Positions 24,856-32,611 of a stretch of DNA of 64,000 bases are shown here, piece by piece. Position 1 is the first letter of the stretch, and each line of letters begins with the position of its first letter. The DNA is from a virus. Both the position numbers and the translations under genes were made by a program. Where the stretch lies: IMG/VR virus record IMGVR_UViG_3300020152_000020, positions 31,016-95,015 of that record. One strand, 5' to 3'. Under the pieces are notes generated by a model, which saw nothing but the letters and a program-made list of their open reading frames with translations, was not told where the DNA came from and made no database searches.

Positions 24856-26715
24856 ATGGCGCTTCCGCAGAATGATCCCAAAGCTCCCCCCGTGGGCCAG
24901 CCGCACACGGTAAACTGGTTTTATCGTTTGTTCGGTCTGTATGATCGGCAGTCGCATCCGTTCGACTTCGACACTGATCAGCAGAACGAAGACGCCGCCG
25001 CGAAGAAGACAGCGGAATGGTGGTCCGATCAGTTCAAGCTGGGGCAGGATCGCAAGGAACGGTATCGCATCTTCGACGAGATGGATGCGTCCGGTCTGGC
25101 CGGGGCGATCCTCGATTTGTTCGCCGAAGAAACGACGCAGATCGACTACGAAAAGGGCCGCGCGGTCTGGATCGAGTCGAAAAGCAACGAGATGATTAAG
25201 CGCGGCGACGAATGCCTGCGCAATCTCATGGTTGAAGACAAGCTCTTTGCCATCGTCCGGGGCATGTGCAAGTACGGTGATCACTTCCGCCGCCTGATTT
25301 ACAGCGCCAAGAAAGGCGTGCTGGGCTGGCAGCAGGCTCCCGTCGATAAAACGCACCGCCTCGATGATCGGTACGGGCGTCTGATCGGGTTCCGTGAAGA
25401 CGGGAAGACGTTCCGGGGCGCGCGCAAGCGCCCTGTGTCGTGGCCGTGGGATTATGTGCACTTCCGCATGATGGGTAAGGACGAGAACACGGGCTACGGT
25501 ACGTCCATCCTTGAACCGATGTTCAATCCGTGGCGGCGGCTCATGCTGGCCGATGACGCTGTGTTAATGTACCGCCTGCGTCGCGCGCCGGATCGCAACA
25601 TGGTGCTGGTCGATGTCGGCAACATGGAAGAACACGAGGCGCTGGAATACGTGAACGCGTGGCGCAAGCGGTTCCGCAAACACGAGTTCGTGGACCCCGC
25701 GTCGCCGAACTATCGCAAGCAGTACAATCCGCTCACTCCGCTCGAAGACTTCTTCATCCCGATTCGCGGCGGCGAGAACAACAGCCGGGTCGAGAATCTG
25801 TCTGGGTCTTCGAACGCCGACCAGTTATTCGACCTGAACTACTACCGCGACACGTTCTTCGGTGCGGGCAAGGTCCCGAAGGCTTACATGGGTTTCGAGG
25901 GCGACGTGAACGCGAAGGCGACGTTGATCCAGCAGGACGTGCGCTTCGCCCGCACGTGTAAGCGCGCCCGGAAGCACGCGCTGTACGGTCTGCGGCAGAC
26001 GCTCGACATCCACTACACGCTGCTGGCCGACAGCGAGACGGATACGAAGTACGACTTCTCCCGCCCGGAAAACAAATACCTGATCCAGATGACGCCGATC
26101 TCGTACCTCGACGAGTTCGAACGGCTGGAACTGATTCAGTTGCGTTACCAGATCGTCGAGGCAATGGCGAACGTCGCCACGTCCATGCAGATTGACGTGC
26201 GGGTCTGGGCGACGTACATCCTGCTCGAATACGCGAAGCTGCCCGAAGACTTGGTGATGAAGCTGATCGCCAAGACGCCGGAAGGTCCGCTTGCGCCGGG
26301 TGGGATGATGCCGCCCGGTGGCGCTCCGGGTGAAGAACCTGCGTTCCCGCCCGAAGGTGGCAGCGCCAACGCGGGCGTGCCGCCTGCTGAGGCCGCGCGC
26401 TTCAAGCGTCCGATCTGGATGCAGATAACCGAAAACATGGGTAAGCGCGGCTTCTATCCCTTGAGCGAAGCAGAGAAGACGCAGATCGCGCGCCTGATGC
26501 ACGAGTCGTGTGCGCTACGGAAGGTCGTCGGCGACATCACGGAGTACCACATTGACGACCTGATGAACTTCCAGACTGATCCGTCGCTGCTCCCGGTGAT
26601 CTCCAAGGGCGCGGAGTTGACGGACGTGGTGAACGAAGACACTGAAGTCATCCTGCTCCGGGAAGACCTTGCGGCTCTGAAATCCGCCACCCTCAACGAA
26701 GAAAAGAAGAAATAA
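24856..26715 (+). CDS. Portal protein (T4 gp20-like)
   Basis: 619 aa. The block RRAPDRNMVLVDVGNMEEHEALEYVNAW ... NPLTPLEDFFIPIRGGENNSRVENLSG ... LNYYRDTFFGAGKVPKAYMGFEG is the hallmark of T4-type portals (R-A-P-E-R ... D-V-G-N-L ... L-E-D-F-W-x-P). Residues about 485-520 form a Gly/Pro-rich linker (GGMMPPGGAPGEE). It forms the dodecameric DNA gate of the capsid vertex. It points to a myovirus-like particle. A divergent palindrome copy lies at 25553. Confidence 0.88.
   Translation: MALPQNDPKAPPVGQPHTVNWFYRLFGLYDRQSHPFDFDTDQQNEDAAAKKTAEWWSDQFKLGQDRKERYRIFDEMDASGLAGAILDLFAEETTQIDYEKGRAVWIESKSNEMIKRGDECLRNLMVEDKLFAIVRGMCKYGDHFRRLIYSAKKGVLGWQQAPVDKTHRLDDRYGRLIGFREDGKTFRGARKRPVSWPWDYVHFRMMGKDENTGYGTSILEPMFNPWRRLMLADDAVLMYRLRRAPDRNMVLVDVGNMEEHEALEYVNAWRKRFRKHEFVDPASPNYRKQYNPLTPLEDFFIPIRGGENNSRVENLSGSSNADQLFDLNYYRDTFFGAGKVPKAYMGFEGDVNAKATLIQQDVRFARTCKRARKHALYGLRQTLDIHYTLLADSETDTKYDFSRPENKYLIQMTPISYLDEFERLELIQLRYQIVEAMANVATSMQIDVRVWATYILLEYAKLPEDLVMKLIAKTPEGPLAPGGMMPPGGAPGEEPAFPPEGGSANAGVPPAEAARFKRPIWMQITENMGKRGFYPLSEAEKTQIARLMHESCALRKVVGDITEYHIDDLMNFQTDPSLLPVISKGAELTDVVNEDTEVILLREDLAALKSATLNEEKKK
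25553..25567. promoter_or_regulatory. Divergent 15-bp palindrome, intragenic (portal)
   Basis: ATGACGCTGTGTTAA, in frame as D-D-A-V-L-M. The same variant core recurs at 47630 and 57214. Confidence 0.45.
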
Positions 26716-26717
26716 TC

Positions 26718-27242
26718 ATGTTTAAGGTACGCATCCCGTTCATTAGCAGAACGGTTGACGGTCAGCCGCTACAGTGGGTGCTCGAAGAAACGGCGAAACA
26801 GTGCGACATGACCCCGCATGACGTGATGATCGTCATCACGCACGTCTTGGAGAACATCGCGCGGGCGCTGACGAAGGGCTGGATCGTCCGCATCCCCGGC
26901 TTCGGAATGTTCGGGCCGTACACGTGGTGGCCGCGCAAGGCTGGCTCCCATGAGCCTGACAAAACGAAGGCGGCGCACGTGCTGCCCCGGTTCGTTGCGG
27001 CGAAGGGGTTCGTGTCGGAGATCGACGTGTCGTGCCGCCCGTCTGAGGAACGAAACAAGAAGCTGGACGTGTATCGCAAGAACCACGCGTACTACTCAAA
27101 GGCGACGCCGGATGATCGCAGGGTGTTCACGGCGATGTCAAAGTTCCGGGAGAGCGTTGTGGCCGATAAGCGCAAGCTGGGGATGGACGATAAGATGTTC
27201 AAGGTGCGGCAGTCCGCGCTTAAAAACATGGAACACTTATGA
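26718..27242 (+). CDS. HU/IHF-like protein (paralogue 2)
   Basis: 174 aa starting 3 nt after the portal stop. Residues 12-105 fit an HU-like fold: QPLQWVLEETAKQCDMTPHDVMIVITHVLENIARALTKG, IVRIPGFGMFGPYTWW (the G-F-G-x-F turn before the arm), then a long arm and HVLPRFVAAKGFVSEI. The tail (110-174) is basic and Tyr-rich. Placement between portal and head-morphogenesis genes suggests a virion or packaging role rather than chromosome organisation. Confidence 0.7.
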   Translation: MFKVRIPFISRTVDGQPLQWVLEETAKQCDMTPHDVMIVITHVLENIARALTKGWIVRIPGFGMFGPYTWWPRKAGSHEPDKTKAAHVLPRFVAAKGFVSEIDVSCRPSEERNKKLDVYRKNHAYYSKATPDDRRVFTAMSKFRESVVADKRKLGMDDKMFKVRQSALKNMEHL

Positions 27243-28105
27243 TCGACGACGACTTTGATCCGTTCGTGTTCGCTCCCAGCTTCCAACTGGCTGAATCTCT
27301 GGAAGCCGGGGGCGAGTTGTTTGAGGGTAAAGCAATCGGCACAGCCAAGCTGCAAGACTTGAAGCTGATGCAGAACATTGCTTCGTTCCCCTACACGCTC
27401 GCGCCCAACGCGAACACGGAAGCGAAGAAGGGTCAGACGGTCGGTCGCCGCAAGATGCTTGAAGTTCAGCAGCGGACGAAGGCTGCGCTGCTCTCCCTGA
27501 TCCTGAACTTTCAGTCCAAGAAGATCAGCGAGAGTGAGTTCCGTAAATCCGCTACGAAGACAATGAAGACGGCGTGGCGCGACGTGTACCTCGCGGGCAT
27601 TCGCGCGTCCGGCGTGTCCGGTACTGGCGCGGGCAAGGGAAAGGTGCTGGTCAATCTGCACGCGATGGACGAGGGCTGGCTCAAGGGGGCCATGTCGCAC
27701 GAGATGTCGTTCCTGAACGGGTTTCTCGAAGACATCGTGACGGACTCGTACAAGATGCCGCTCGAACGCCGGGCTGAGATGTACGTCCGCGCGCTCACGT
27801 CGTTTTACGAGTCGGCGCGGGTGATCGGGATGCCTGAGAACGTGCTGATCCACTGGGCGGGTCCCGGCGATAAAAAGACGTGCCTGTCCTGTCGGTATCT
27901 CTTCGAAAACTCTCCGTACACGAAACTCAACCTGCCCACTACGCCGCGCGCGGGCATGACGCTCTGCCTGACGAACTGCCGCGACCGCTTGTTTGTCCGG
28001 CGCGTTGATCTCAAGGAAGTGCAGACGCGGCTGGAAGAGTCGAAGTACACGCGCGGCGGGCATGTCGCCAATCTGCGGCGCATCAAGCGCACGGGTTCCC
28101 TGTAA
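27239..28105 (+). CDS. MuF-like head morphogenesis protein
   Basis: 288 aa, overlapping the previous stop (ATGA). A long helical N-terminal part is followed by a compact C-terminal domain with KTCLSCRYLFENSPYT ... PTTPRAGMTLCLTNCRDRLFVRRVD: two Cys pairs (C-x2-C, C-x3-C) and the P-x-P ... C-x-x-N-C-R ending typical of phage MuF/SPP1 gp7-type domains. These are minor head proteins that follow the portal and may be ejected with DNA. It ends the structural block visible in this window. Confidence 0.7.
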   Translation: MIDDDFDPFVFAPSFQLAESLEAGGELFEGKAIGTAKLQDLKLMQNIASFPYTLAPNANTEAKKGQTVGRRKMLEVQQRTKAALLSLILNFQSKKISESEFRKSATKTMKTAWRDVYLAGIRASGVSGTGAGKGKVLVNLHAMDEGWLKGAMSHEMSFLNGFLEDIVTDSYKMPLERRAEMYVRALTSFYESARVIGMPENVLIHWAGPGDKKTCLSCRYLFENSPYTKLNLPTTPRAGMTLCLTNCRDRLFVRRVDLKEVQTRLEESKYTRGGHVANLRRIKRTGSL

Positions 28106-28127
28106 TGCAGGCTTTTGTCCTGCTCTG

Positions 28128-28179
28128 CTCGCATAACGCGGAAAATATAGTTTGACATTGTGTCATTCCCGTGTAACTT
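28128..28179 (+). promoter_or_regulatory. Promoter with upstream hairpin/A-tract element
   Basis: CTCGC-ATAA-CGCGGAAAAT starts at 28128, then TTGACA (28152-28157), a 16-nt spacer and TAACTT (28174-28179). The -35 is shared with the palindrome at 28152. A near-palindrome TGCCGGGTGCCCGGCA follows in the leader. Confidence 0.5.
28152..28166. promoter_or_regulatory. 15-bp palindrome (operator-like)
   Basis: TTGACATTGTGTCAT over the -35 of the promoter for the gene at 28262. Confidence 0.75.
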
Positions 28180-28261
28180 GCTTTGTGTCTGGCGGCTGAA
28201 GCTGCCGGGCCGAATGCCGGGTGCCCGGCAAGGACAACAAGCGAAGCGGGAGATGCGATCC

Positions 28262-28918
28262 ATGTGGCTTTTCTCGAAGTACGGTTTCTTCAGCGCGGTG
28301 TGCACAAAGGAAAACCCGGAAGAGTTGAAGGTCCGGGCGCGGGATGTTGACCATCTGCGTGAACTGAAAAAGAACTTCCCGATGCTCGCGCCGTTCGAGA
28401 TTTCCGAAAGTCCGAAGGCTGATTATCGCTGCCGGATGATCGTGCCGAAGGCAATCTGGACAAAGGTCTGCGAGGCGCTGGCTGAAGACATCGACTATGA
28501 CAATTTCAAGTCGGGGGTCGCCGCGCATCGCGGTCGTGATGCTTACGAGCACGCGCTGCATGAAATCTGGTCGGTGATGTACGGCGTTCAGGTGCGCAAG
28601 TACGGCCAAGGGATTTATGCGTACCAGAACCGCAAGCACGGCGTGGGTGTGAAGTCGCTGGTCGATGGCGGGCTGTTCGAGCACGAGGCCGAATCGGAGC
28701 ACCCTGAAACGGAAGTTGAGGTTGATCTCGATGTCGGCGATCTGGTGGCGAAAGCGACGGCTGAACCGCGCTGCAAGTGCGGGCATTCGGAGTCGCGGCA
28801 CAACACACAGAACGGCGATTATGAGTGTAATGTTGTCGGGTGTTCCTGCGCGAATTACTCCCCGGTTGCGCCGAAGCGGGGCAATGTGCGGGGCGGTAAA
28901 AAGAAGGCGGCGAAGTAA
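28262..28918 (+). CDS. Conserved hypothetical protein (MWLFxKYGFFSxVC family)
   Basis: 218 aa. I choose ATG 28262 because the family N-terminus MWLFSKYGFFSAVC starts there and GGGAG lies 10 nt upstream. Residues 15-125 (VRARDVDHLRELKKNF ... DYRCRMIVPKAIWTKVCEALAEDIDYDNFKSGVA ... YEHALHEIWSVMYGVQ) match a small conserved family widespread in bacteria and present in phages, of unknown function. This copy has an added C-terminal Cys/His cluster (CKCGHSESRHN ... CNVVGCSCANY) that may bind zinc. A promoter and operator lie upstream and a terminator downstream, so it is a single-gene unit. Confidence 0.75.
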   Translation: MWLFSKYGFFSAVCTKENPEELKVRARDVDHLRELKKNFPMLAPFEISESPKADYRCRMIVPKAIWTKVCEALAEDIDYDNFKSGVAAHRGRDAYEHALHEIWSVMYGVQVRKYGQGIYAYQNRKHGVGVKSLVDGGLFEHEAESEHPETEVEVDLDVGDLVAKATAEPRCKCGHSESRHNTQNGDYECNVVGCSCANYSPVAPKRGNVRGGKKKAAK

Positions 28919-28920
28919 TT

Positions 28921-28986
28921 GAGCCGCGCGGCGCTCCGGGGGGTTGTCCACCCTTCTCCCCGGTGCTAACCGCGCGGTTCTTTTTT
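28921..28986 (+). terminator. Rho-independent terminator with branched loop
   Basis: GAGCCGCGCGG (28921-28931) pairs with CCGCGCGGTTC (28970-28980) with one G-U pair, then six T. The loop contains its own CCGGGG/CCCCGG hairpin. Confidence 0.75.
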
Positions 28987-29004
28987 GCTTGGGGGTTGCT
29001 ACAG

Positions 29005-29217
29005 ATGGAAGGCCGCGAACTCGTCTCTGGCGAAATCTTCATCGTTGAGAATGCGATCAAGGACCCAACGTATGCGCCGTACTGCGGTCGCTGCTCCGGG
29101 TTGCATCGCATGACGCGGGTTGAGCCGTTCCTCTGGAAGCATCGCTGCGGGGCGATCCATGATTCCCGCGACACGAAAATGGTCCGCGAGCATTTGGCGG
29201 GGAAAGCGCAGGCGTAA
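29005..29217 (+). CDS. Zinc-ribbon miniprotein
   Basis: 70 aa, ATG 29005 with GGGGG upstream. CGRCSGLHRM (about residues 27-36) and HRCGAIHD supply two Cys and further Cys/His, a likely zinc knuckle. Unknown function. It abuts the next gene (TAAATG). Confidence 0.6.
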   Translation: MEGRELVSGEIFIVENAIKDPTYAPYCGRCSGLHRMTRVEPFLWKHRCGAIHDSRDTKMVREHLAGKAQA

Positions 29218-29529
29218 ATGGGTATCGCGATTTGGCTGGGCGTCACATTGTTGGGTGTGTTAAAGTGGGGGCCGGGTGACGAGTCTGCGCTGTGCTGCGC
29301 TCTGGGACTGGTCGCCGGGCTTTTGTACGTGAGCGCCGTCTCTCAGAAAGGGGTTGACACAATGTCACAGGAAACTGACAAACCGAAGCCAAGGCCGGGG
29401 CCGCTGGTCGAAGACGAAACGGTCGTGGGTGGCTACGACGAACAGACGGGCGCGGCGGTGATCCGGCCCAAGACGCCGGACGGTCGCGCGGACGAATCGA
29501 CGCGGCCTACGGATCGCCGCGAGAAGTAA
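29218..29529 (+). CDS. Two-helix membrane protein with internal start
   Basis: 103 aa from ATG 29218. Residues 1-42 hold two hydrophobic segments (GIAIWLGVTLLGVLKW, CCALGLVAGLLYVSAV). The rest is soluble and charged. An in-frame ATG-TCA at 29362 lies inside a palindrome copy and has AAAGGGG as SD, so a 55-aa soluble form (MSQETDKPKPRPG...) may be made separately. Function is unknown. Confidence 0.5.
   Translation: MGIAIWLGVTLLGVLKWGPGDESALCCALGLVAGLLYVSAVSQKGVDTMSQETDKPKPRPGPLVEDETVVGGYDEQTGAAVIRPKTPDGRADESTRPTDRREK
29354..29368. promoter_or_regulatory. 15-bp palindrome with embedded in-frame ATG
   Basis: TTGACACAATGTCAC, preceded by AAAGGGG; ATG 29362 is an internal start of the surrounding gene. 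Confidence 0.7.
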
Positions 29530-29604
29530 CGCCAGTAAGATCGACCGCTAACTGGAAGCGGTGACGCCTGATCGTCCAGAGACTTCGGGCGCTCTGACTG
29601 GCTC

Positions 29605-29634
29605 GATGCCGGGGAAACCCGGCATCTTTTTTTT
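29605..29634 (+). terminator. Rho-independent terminator
   Basis: GATGCCGGG (29605-29613), GAAA tetraloop, CCCGGCATC (29618-29626), then eight T. Confidence 0.9.
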
Positions 29635-29657
29635 GTCGGAATGTGCGAAAAAAGAAT

Positions 29658-29685
29658 TTGCGCTTTCCGTGTCACGCGGTATAAA
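29658..29685 (+). promoter_or_regulatory. Sigma70-type promoter
   Basis: TTGCGC (29658-29663), 16-nt spacer, TATAAA (29680-29685), about 80 nt before ATG 29776. No palindrome copy overlaps it, so this unit may be constitutive. Confidence 0.6.
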
Positions 29686-29775
29686 TGTCTTTGTAAACGC
29701 TGGGCAGCGCGCCCGGCGAACCGGAAACAAAGACCCTTCACTGGGTCGAGACAACGGAAAGGCAGGGCAGTACCG

Positions 29776-30108
29776 ATGGCGAACGACAACGGCGACAAGT
29801 TGGGCGGCGAGCAGTTCGACGAGGCGATGGAGCAGGAGAAAATCGCGAAGGCGAAGGATCAGTTGCTCGATCCGAAGGGCACCGCGAAAGACAGCGAGGG
29901 CAAGGAGTTCCCGGTCTGTCTGCTGGAAATCGAAGTTAAGAAAATTCGCAACGTCACCACGCACCTGCTCCGCGTCGTAAACCCGACCGCGTACGCTGAG
30001 TACAAGGCCATGAAGCAGGCCGATGCGTCGCTGGCTGGCAAGCGCAAGGCGTACGCGTTCGCCTTCACTAAGCTGCTCGAAGTCGGTTACAACATCAGCG
30101 GGCTGTAA
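29776..30108 (+). CDS. Unknown protein in its own transcription unit
   Basis: 110 aa. N-terminal half acidic and helical (GEQFDEAMEQEKIAKAKDQLLD). C-terminal half KKIRNVTTHLLRVVNPTAYAEYKAMKQ ... RKAYAFAFTKLLEVGYNISGL. No family recognised. It is flanked by a terminator and promoter before and a terminator after, an insulated unit that suggests strong or separately timed expression, such as an early regulator or an abundant protein. Confidence 0.65.
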   Translation: MANDNGDKLGGEQFDEAMEQEKIAKAKDQLLDPKGTAKDSEGKEFPVCLLEIEVKKIRNVTTHLLRVVNPTAYAEYKAMKQADASLAGKRKAYAFAFTKLLEVGYNISGL

Positions 30109-30120
30109 CTTTGTGGGGGG

Positions 30121-30166
30121 CCGGGTGTGCGTCGAGAGGGTTCGGCGCGCGCCCGGTTTTTCTTTT
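30121..30166 (+). terminator. Rho-independent terminator abutting an operator
   Basis: CCGGGTGTGCG (30121-30131) pairs with CGCGCGCCCGG (30146-30156), two G-U pairs, then TTTTTCTTTT, which runs into the palindrome at 30165. Confidence 0.75.
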
Positions 30167-30179
30167 GACACTGTGTTAA
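30165..30179. promoter_or_regulatory. 15-bp palindrome (operator-like)
   Basis: TTGACACTGTGTTAA, starting in the terminator T-tract and 15 bp before the next start codon. Confidence 0.75.
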
Positions 30180-30194
30180 TGAAAGGGGTGTACG

Positions 30195-30752
30195 ATGGCG
30201 GTCAAGAAAGCTCCCGCGAAGAAGAAGGTCGATGCTCCGGCTCCGGCTGTGGTCGAGGCTCCCGCGCCTGATTCGCCGCTGGGACAGTTGGACGGCGCGC
30301 TGGTGGCTCTGCAAGGTGCGGCGGCGCACGTGACGCTGATAGTTCAGCGCGGCTGGGATCACTCGCAGCCGATCCCGTCCGATATGCTCCGGGTCGCGAA
30401 GATTTTCGAGACGGTTGAGCGGCTGGCGAAGAAGACGGGCGAGTTGATCGACTCGCTACTGAAGGCACACAAGGCCGCGAATGGCACGTACGAACCGGGC
30501 GCGTACACGGTGGTGTTCTCGTCCACTGATAAGCGGTCGCCGAAATGGAAGGAAGAAGCCGTCCGGCTGGGCCGCGAATGCTTCTTGCTCCGGCAGGAAC
30601 TGGCCGAACTGCGCGGCGAGGCGTTCACCGAAGTCTGGGACGAGAAGGTGTTCTGCGCGCAGATCGTCGCGAAGTATCCGCCGTCCACTGGGTCAAGCGT
30701 TAAGGTTCTCGCGCAGGGTGAGACGGTCCAGCCTGAGTCGCAAAGCTGCTAA
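30195..30752 (+). CDS. Unknown protein
   Basis: 185 aa, SD AAAGGGG. Lys/Ala/Pro-rich N-terminus (residues 1-27), then a helical domain (SPLGQLDGALVALQGAAAHVTLIVQRGW ... MLRVAKIFETVERLAKKTGELIDSLLKAHK). No recognised motif. First gene of a run of closely spaced small genes after a terminator/operator block. Confidence 0.6.
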   Translation: MAVKKAPAKKKVDAPAPAVVEAPAPDSPLGQLDGALVALQGAAAHVTLIVQRGWDHSQPIPSDMLRVAKIFETVERLAKKTGELIDSLLKAHKAANGTYEPGAYTVVFSSTDKRSPKWKEEAVRLGRECFLLRQELAELRGEAFTEVWDEKVFCAQIVAKYPPSTGSSVKVLAQGETVQPESQSC

Positions 30753-30763
30753 CCGGGGGTCCC

Positions 30764-30961
30764 TTGAGTCAGGCGTATTGCATGTCCTGCGTTGAGACGA
30801 CGCGGGCTGAAATGGTGAGCGGGTACTGTCTGCGAACGATGAAGTGCGACCGCTGTGGTCGCACTGGGGATTTGGCTCTCGTGGCGGTAAAGGATTCCAA
30901 CGATGAAAAGTCTGCTCATGGCGGTCCTGCTGGCGTGCTCTCTCAGCGCCGTCCGGGCTGA
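30764..30961 (+). CDS. Small zinc-ribbon protein
   Basis: 65 aa from TTG 30764 with GGGGG upstream (ATG 30782 is possible). CMSC and CDRC (C-x2-C twice) form a zinc ribbon. Its last 59 nt overlap the RlpA-like gene, where the sequence becomes Gly/Pro-rich. Confidence 0.5.
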   Translation: MSQAYCMSCVETTRAEMVSGYCLRTMKCDRCGRTGDLALVAVKDSNDEKSAHGGPAGVLSQRRPG

Positions 30962-31340
30962 GTCGGACACCGGGAAGGCGACCTACTACACTTGCGAGTC
31001 GTGTCAGCGCGAGGGAACGTCGGGCGTGTACACGGCGTCTGGCGAGCGGTACGACGAATCGAAGTTGACCTGTGCGCTGCCCCGGCGCGGCTGGGGTGGG
31101 ATTTACAAGGTCACAAACCTCGACAACGATCTCTGCATTTACGTCCGGCATAACGACTTCGGGCCGGGCAAAGGTCCGCGTGCGAAGGGCGTCGTGATCG
31201 ACTTGACTCCGGCTGCGTTTCAAGCTCTGGGTGGCAAGTTGAAGGACGGGATCATCAAGCGGGTGAAGTACGAGCGGCTGGACGCGGCTGAAGTCCGGGT
31301 GCTGAAGAAACAGGGTAAGCTCGCTGGAACAGAAAAATGA
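30903..31340 (+). CDS. RlpA-like double-psi beta-barrel protein with signal peptide
   Basis: 145 aa. Signal peptide MKSLLMAVLLACSLSAVRA, cut after about residue 19. The mature part has GKATYYTCESC ... GVYTASGERYDESKLTCALP ... YKVTNLDNDLCIYVRHNDFGPGKGPRAKGVVIDLTPAAFQALGG, the RlpA pattern (G-x-A-S-x-Y, T-A-x-G-E, V-x-N-D-x-G-P, R-x-I-D-L-S). The Asp of NDFGP is kept, but the catalytic His of RlpA (TAAH) is replaced (LTCALP). RlpA enzymes cut denuded glycan strands. This exported form may aid lysis or remodel the wall, or may only bind. Confidence 0.75.
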   Translation: MKSLLMAVLLACSLSAVRAESDTGKATYYTCESCQREGTSGVYTASGERYDESKLTCALPRRGWGGIYKVTNLDNDLCIYVRHNDFGPGKGPRAKGVVIDLTPAAFQALGGKLKDGIIKRVKYERLDAAEVRVLKKQGKLAGTEK

Positions 31341-31591
31341 TGCGTTGGGTAACGATCTCTTCCTGCTGGGAACTTCAAAGCAAGCCGCTACTGGCGGCAT
31401 TGACTGCGAAGTTCCCGCAGTTTTCTTTTCGTTTGGGTGGTCGTGGTCGCGGCGAGTTTGCTGAAGTGGTGAACATCCACGGTCGGCTTCCGTATCCGCA
31501 TCCGAATGACTTTGCGCGCGAGGTTTCTACGTTCGCAGAAGAGTGGTGCTCTAAAAATCCTGTGTCGTCTTTACTTGGGCCGAAGGAGTGA
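31337..31591 (+). CDS. Unknown small protein
   Basis: 84 aa, 4-nt overlap with the RlpA-like gene (ATGA), so co-translated. It opens MMRWVTISSCWELQSKPLLAALT; the middle is basic. No domain recognised. Confidence 0.5.
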   Translation: MMRWVTISSCWELQSKPLLAALTAKFPQFSFRLGGRGRGEFAEVVNIHGRLPYPHPNDFAREVSTFAEEWCSKNPVSSLLGPKE

Positions 31592-31594
31592 TCC

Positions 31595-31783
31595 GTGCAC
31601 TGCACTCACGAGAAGTGCTGCTGTGGTTGCGATCAGCCGTTGGAACGCCGGACGTTGAGCGTGCAGATCGCGAACGCCGGGGGCTGGGAAGAGTTTCATC
31701 AGCGCCGTCGCGAACCGCAGGCTGACTGGTGGAAGGCACGCCGCTTGAAGATGGAAGCGGAGTATCGGGCGAAGTGGGGCTGA
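31595..31783 (+). CDS. Cys-rich miniprotein
   Basis: 62 aa from GTG 31595 with GAAGGAG upstream. The N-terminus HCTHEKCCCGC packs five Cys and two His into 11 residues, a likely metal-binding knot. The rest is a charged helix (WWKARRLKMEAEYRAKW). Confidence 0.55.
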   Translation: MHCTHEKCCCGCDQPLERRTLSVQIANAGGWEEFHQRRREPQADWWKARRLKMEAEYRAKWG

Positions 31784-31787
31784 TCCG

Positions 31788-32300
31788 ATGAAGGAAGCTG
31801 GGCGGTGCGACGGTTGTGGCGAGTCGCTTAACACGCAGACGACGGCGATCCGCTGGCGCACGGGCTACGGGCTGTGCGTCGATTGCTGGTCTGATTTTAC
31901 GCCGTTCGAGCGTGTAGCTCTGGCTCTGCTCATGGATATCCGCGATAAGGTCCACGGCGAAACGGAGCCAACGGCGGAACCGCACAGGGCGCTCACTCTG
32001 GCGGCTCCGGTCGATGAAGGCGGGTCTGGGCCGGATAAGGCTGAGAAAACGTCACCACGTCGCGCTGGACGCTCGCGCGAGCCTAAGCCTGTGCGGGTGT
32101 CTGAGGAAGGTCATAAGTTCTATGACCGAAAGGCGATCCCGGCGAAATGCCCCTCGTGCGGCTTTCCGCTGCGGGAGAAGGACGGGCGGTACGGGCCGTT
32201 CTTTGGTTGTACCAATTTTCCGAACTGTCGGCGCACGTTTACCATCGAGGTCCCGGCGTCTCCGGCTCAAGCTCCGGCTGCGTCGGATTCTCCGTACTGA
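31788..32300 (+). CDS. Protein with topoisomerase-type C4 zinc finger
   Basis: 170 aa. N-terminal zinc knuckle CDGCGESL ... CVDCWSDF (7-35). C-terminal CPSCGFPLREKDGRYGPFFGC then TNFPNC (about 124-150) is the four-Cys finger found at the end of bacterial topoisomerase I and in small DNA-binding proteins. The middle is basic and disordered. Binding of single-stranded DNA is likely; no catalytic domain is present. Confidence 0.7.
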   Translation: MKEAGRCDGCGESLNTQTTAIRWRTGYGLCVDCWSDFTPFERVALALLMDIRDKVHGETEPTAEPHRALTLAAPVDEGGSGPDKAEKTSPRRAGRSREPKPVRVSEEGHKFYDRKAIPAKCPSCGFPLREKDGRYGPFFGCTNFPNCRRTFTIEVPASPAQAPAASDSPY

Positions 32301-32311
32301 GGGTTGTATTT

Positions 32312-32566
32312 ATGGCGAGCGTTACTACGGTGCTGGCGAGCGAGTTCCTGAAGCGGGGTCCTCGCCCGGTTCCGTCTCTGCGGGTCGTCCCGCGTCCGCG
32401 CCGGATCGGCGTGCGTAAGCCGCTGGGTGAAGTGATGGAAGGGCCGGACGGCGTGGTGTATGTTTTTAAGGTCGAGGAACTGTGGAAGCGTGTCCGGCGC
32501 TGGGCGCGTCGCAACGGCAAAGAGTACATCCCGACGTATGGCGTGAAGGGCGTTGCGCCGACATGA
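32312..32566 (+). CDS. Small basic protein
   Basis: 84 aa, SD GAGGG. Arg/Pro-rich first half (RGPRPVPSLRVVPRPRRIGVRKP), then a Trp/Arg helix (VEELWKRVRRWARRNGKEY). Possibly nucleic-acid binding. No family recognised. Confidence 0.5.
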   Translation: MASVTTVLASEFLKRGPRPVPSLRVVPRPRRIGVRKPLGEVMEGPDGVVYVFKVEELWKRVRRWARRNGKEYIPTYGVKGVAPT

Positions 32567-32611
32567 GGGTATTACATCAACGTCTGGTTCAGACGACTCC
32601 GGGTTAAGTTC

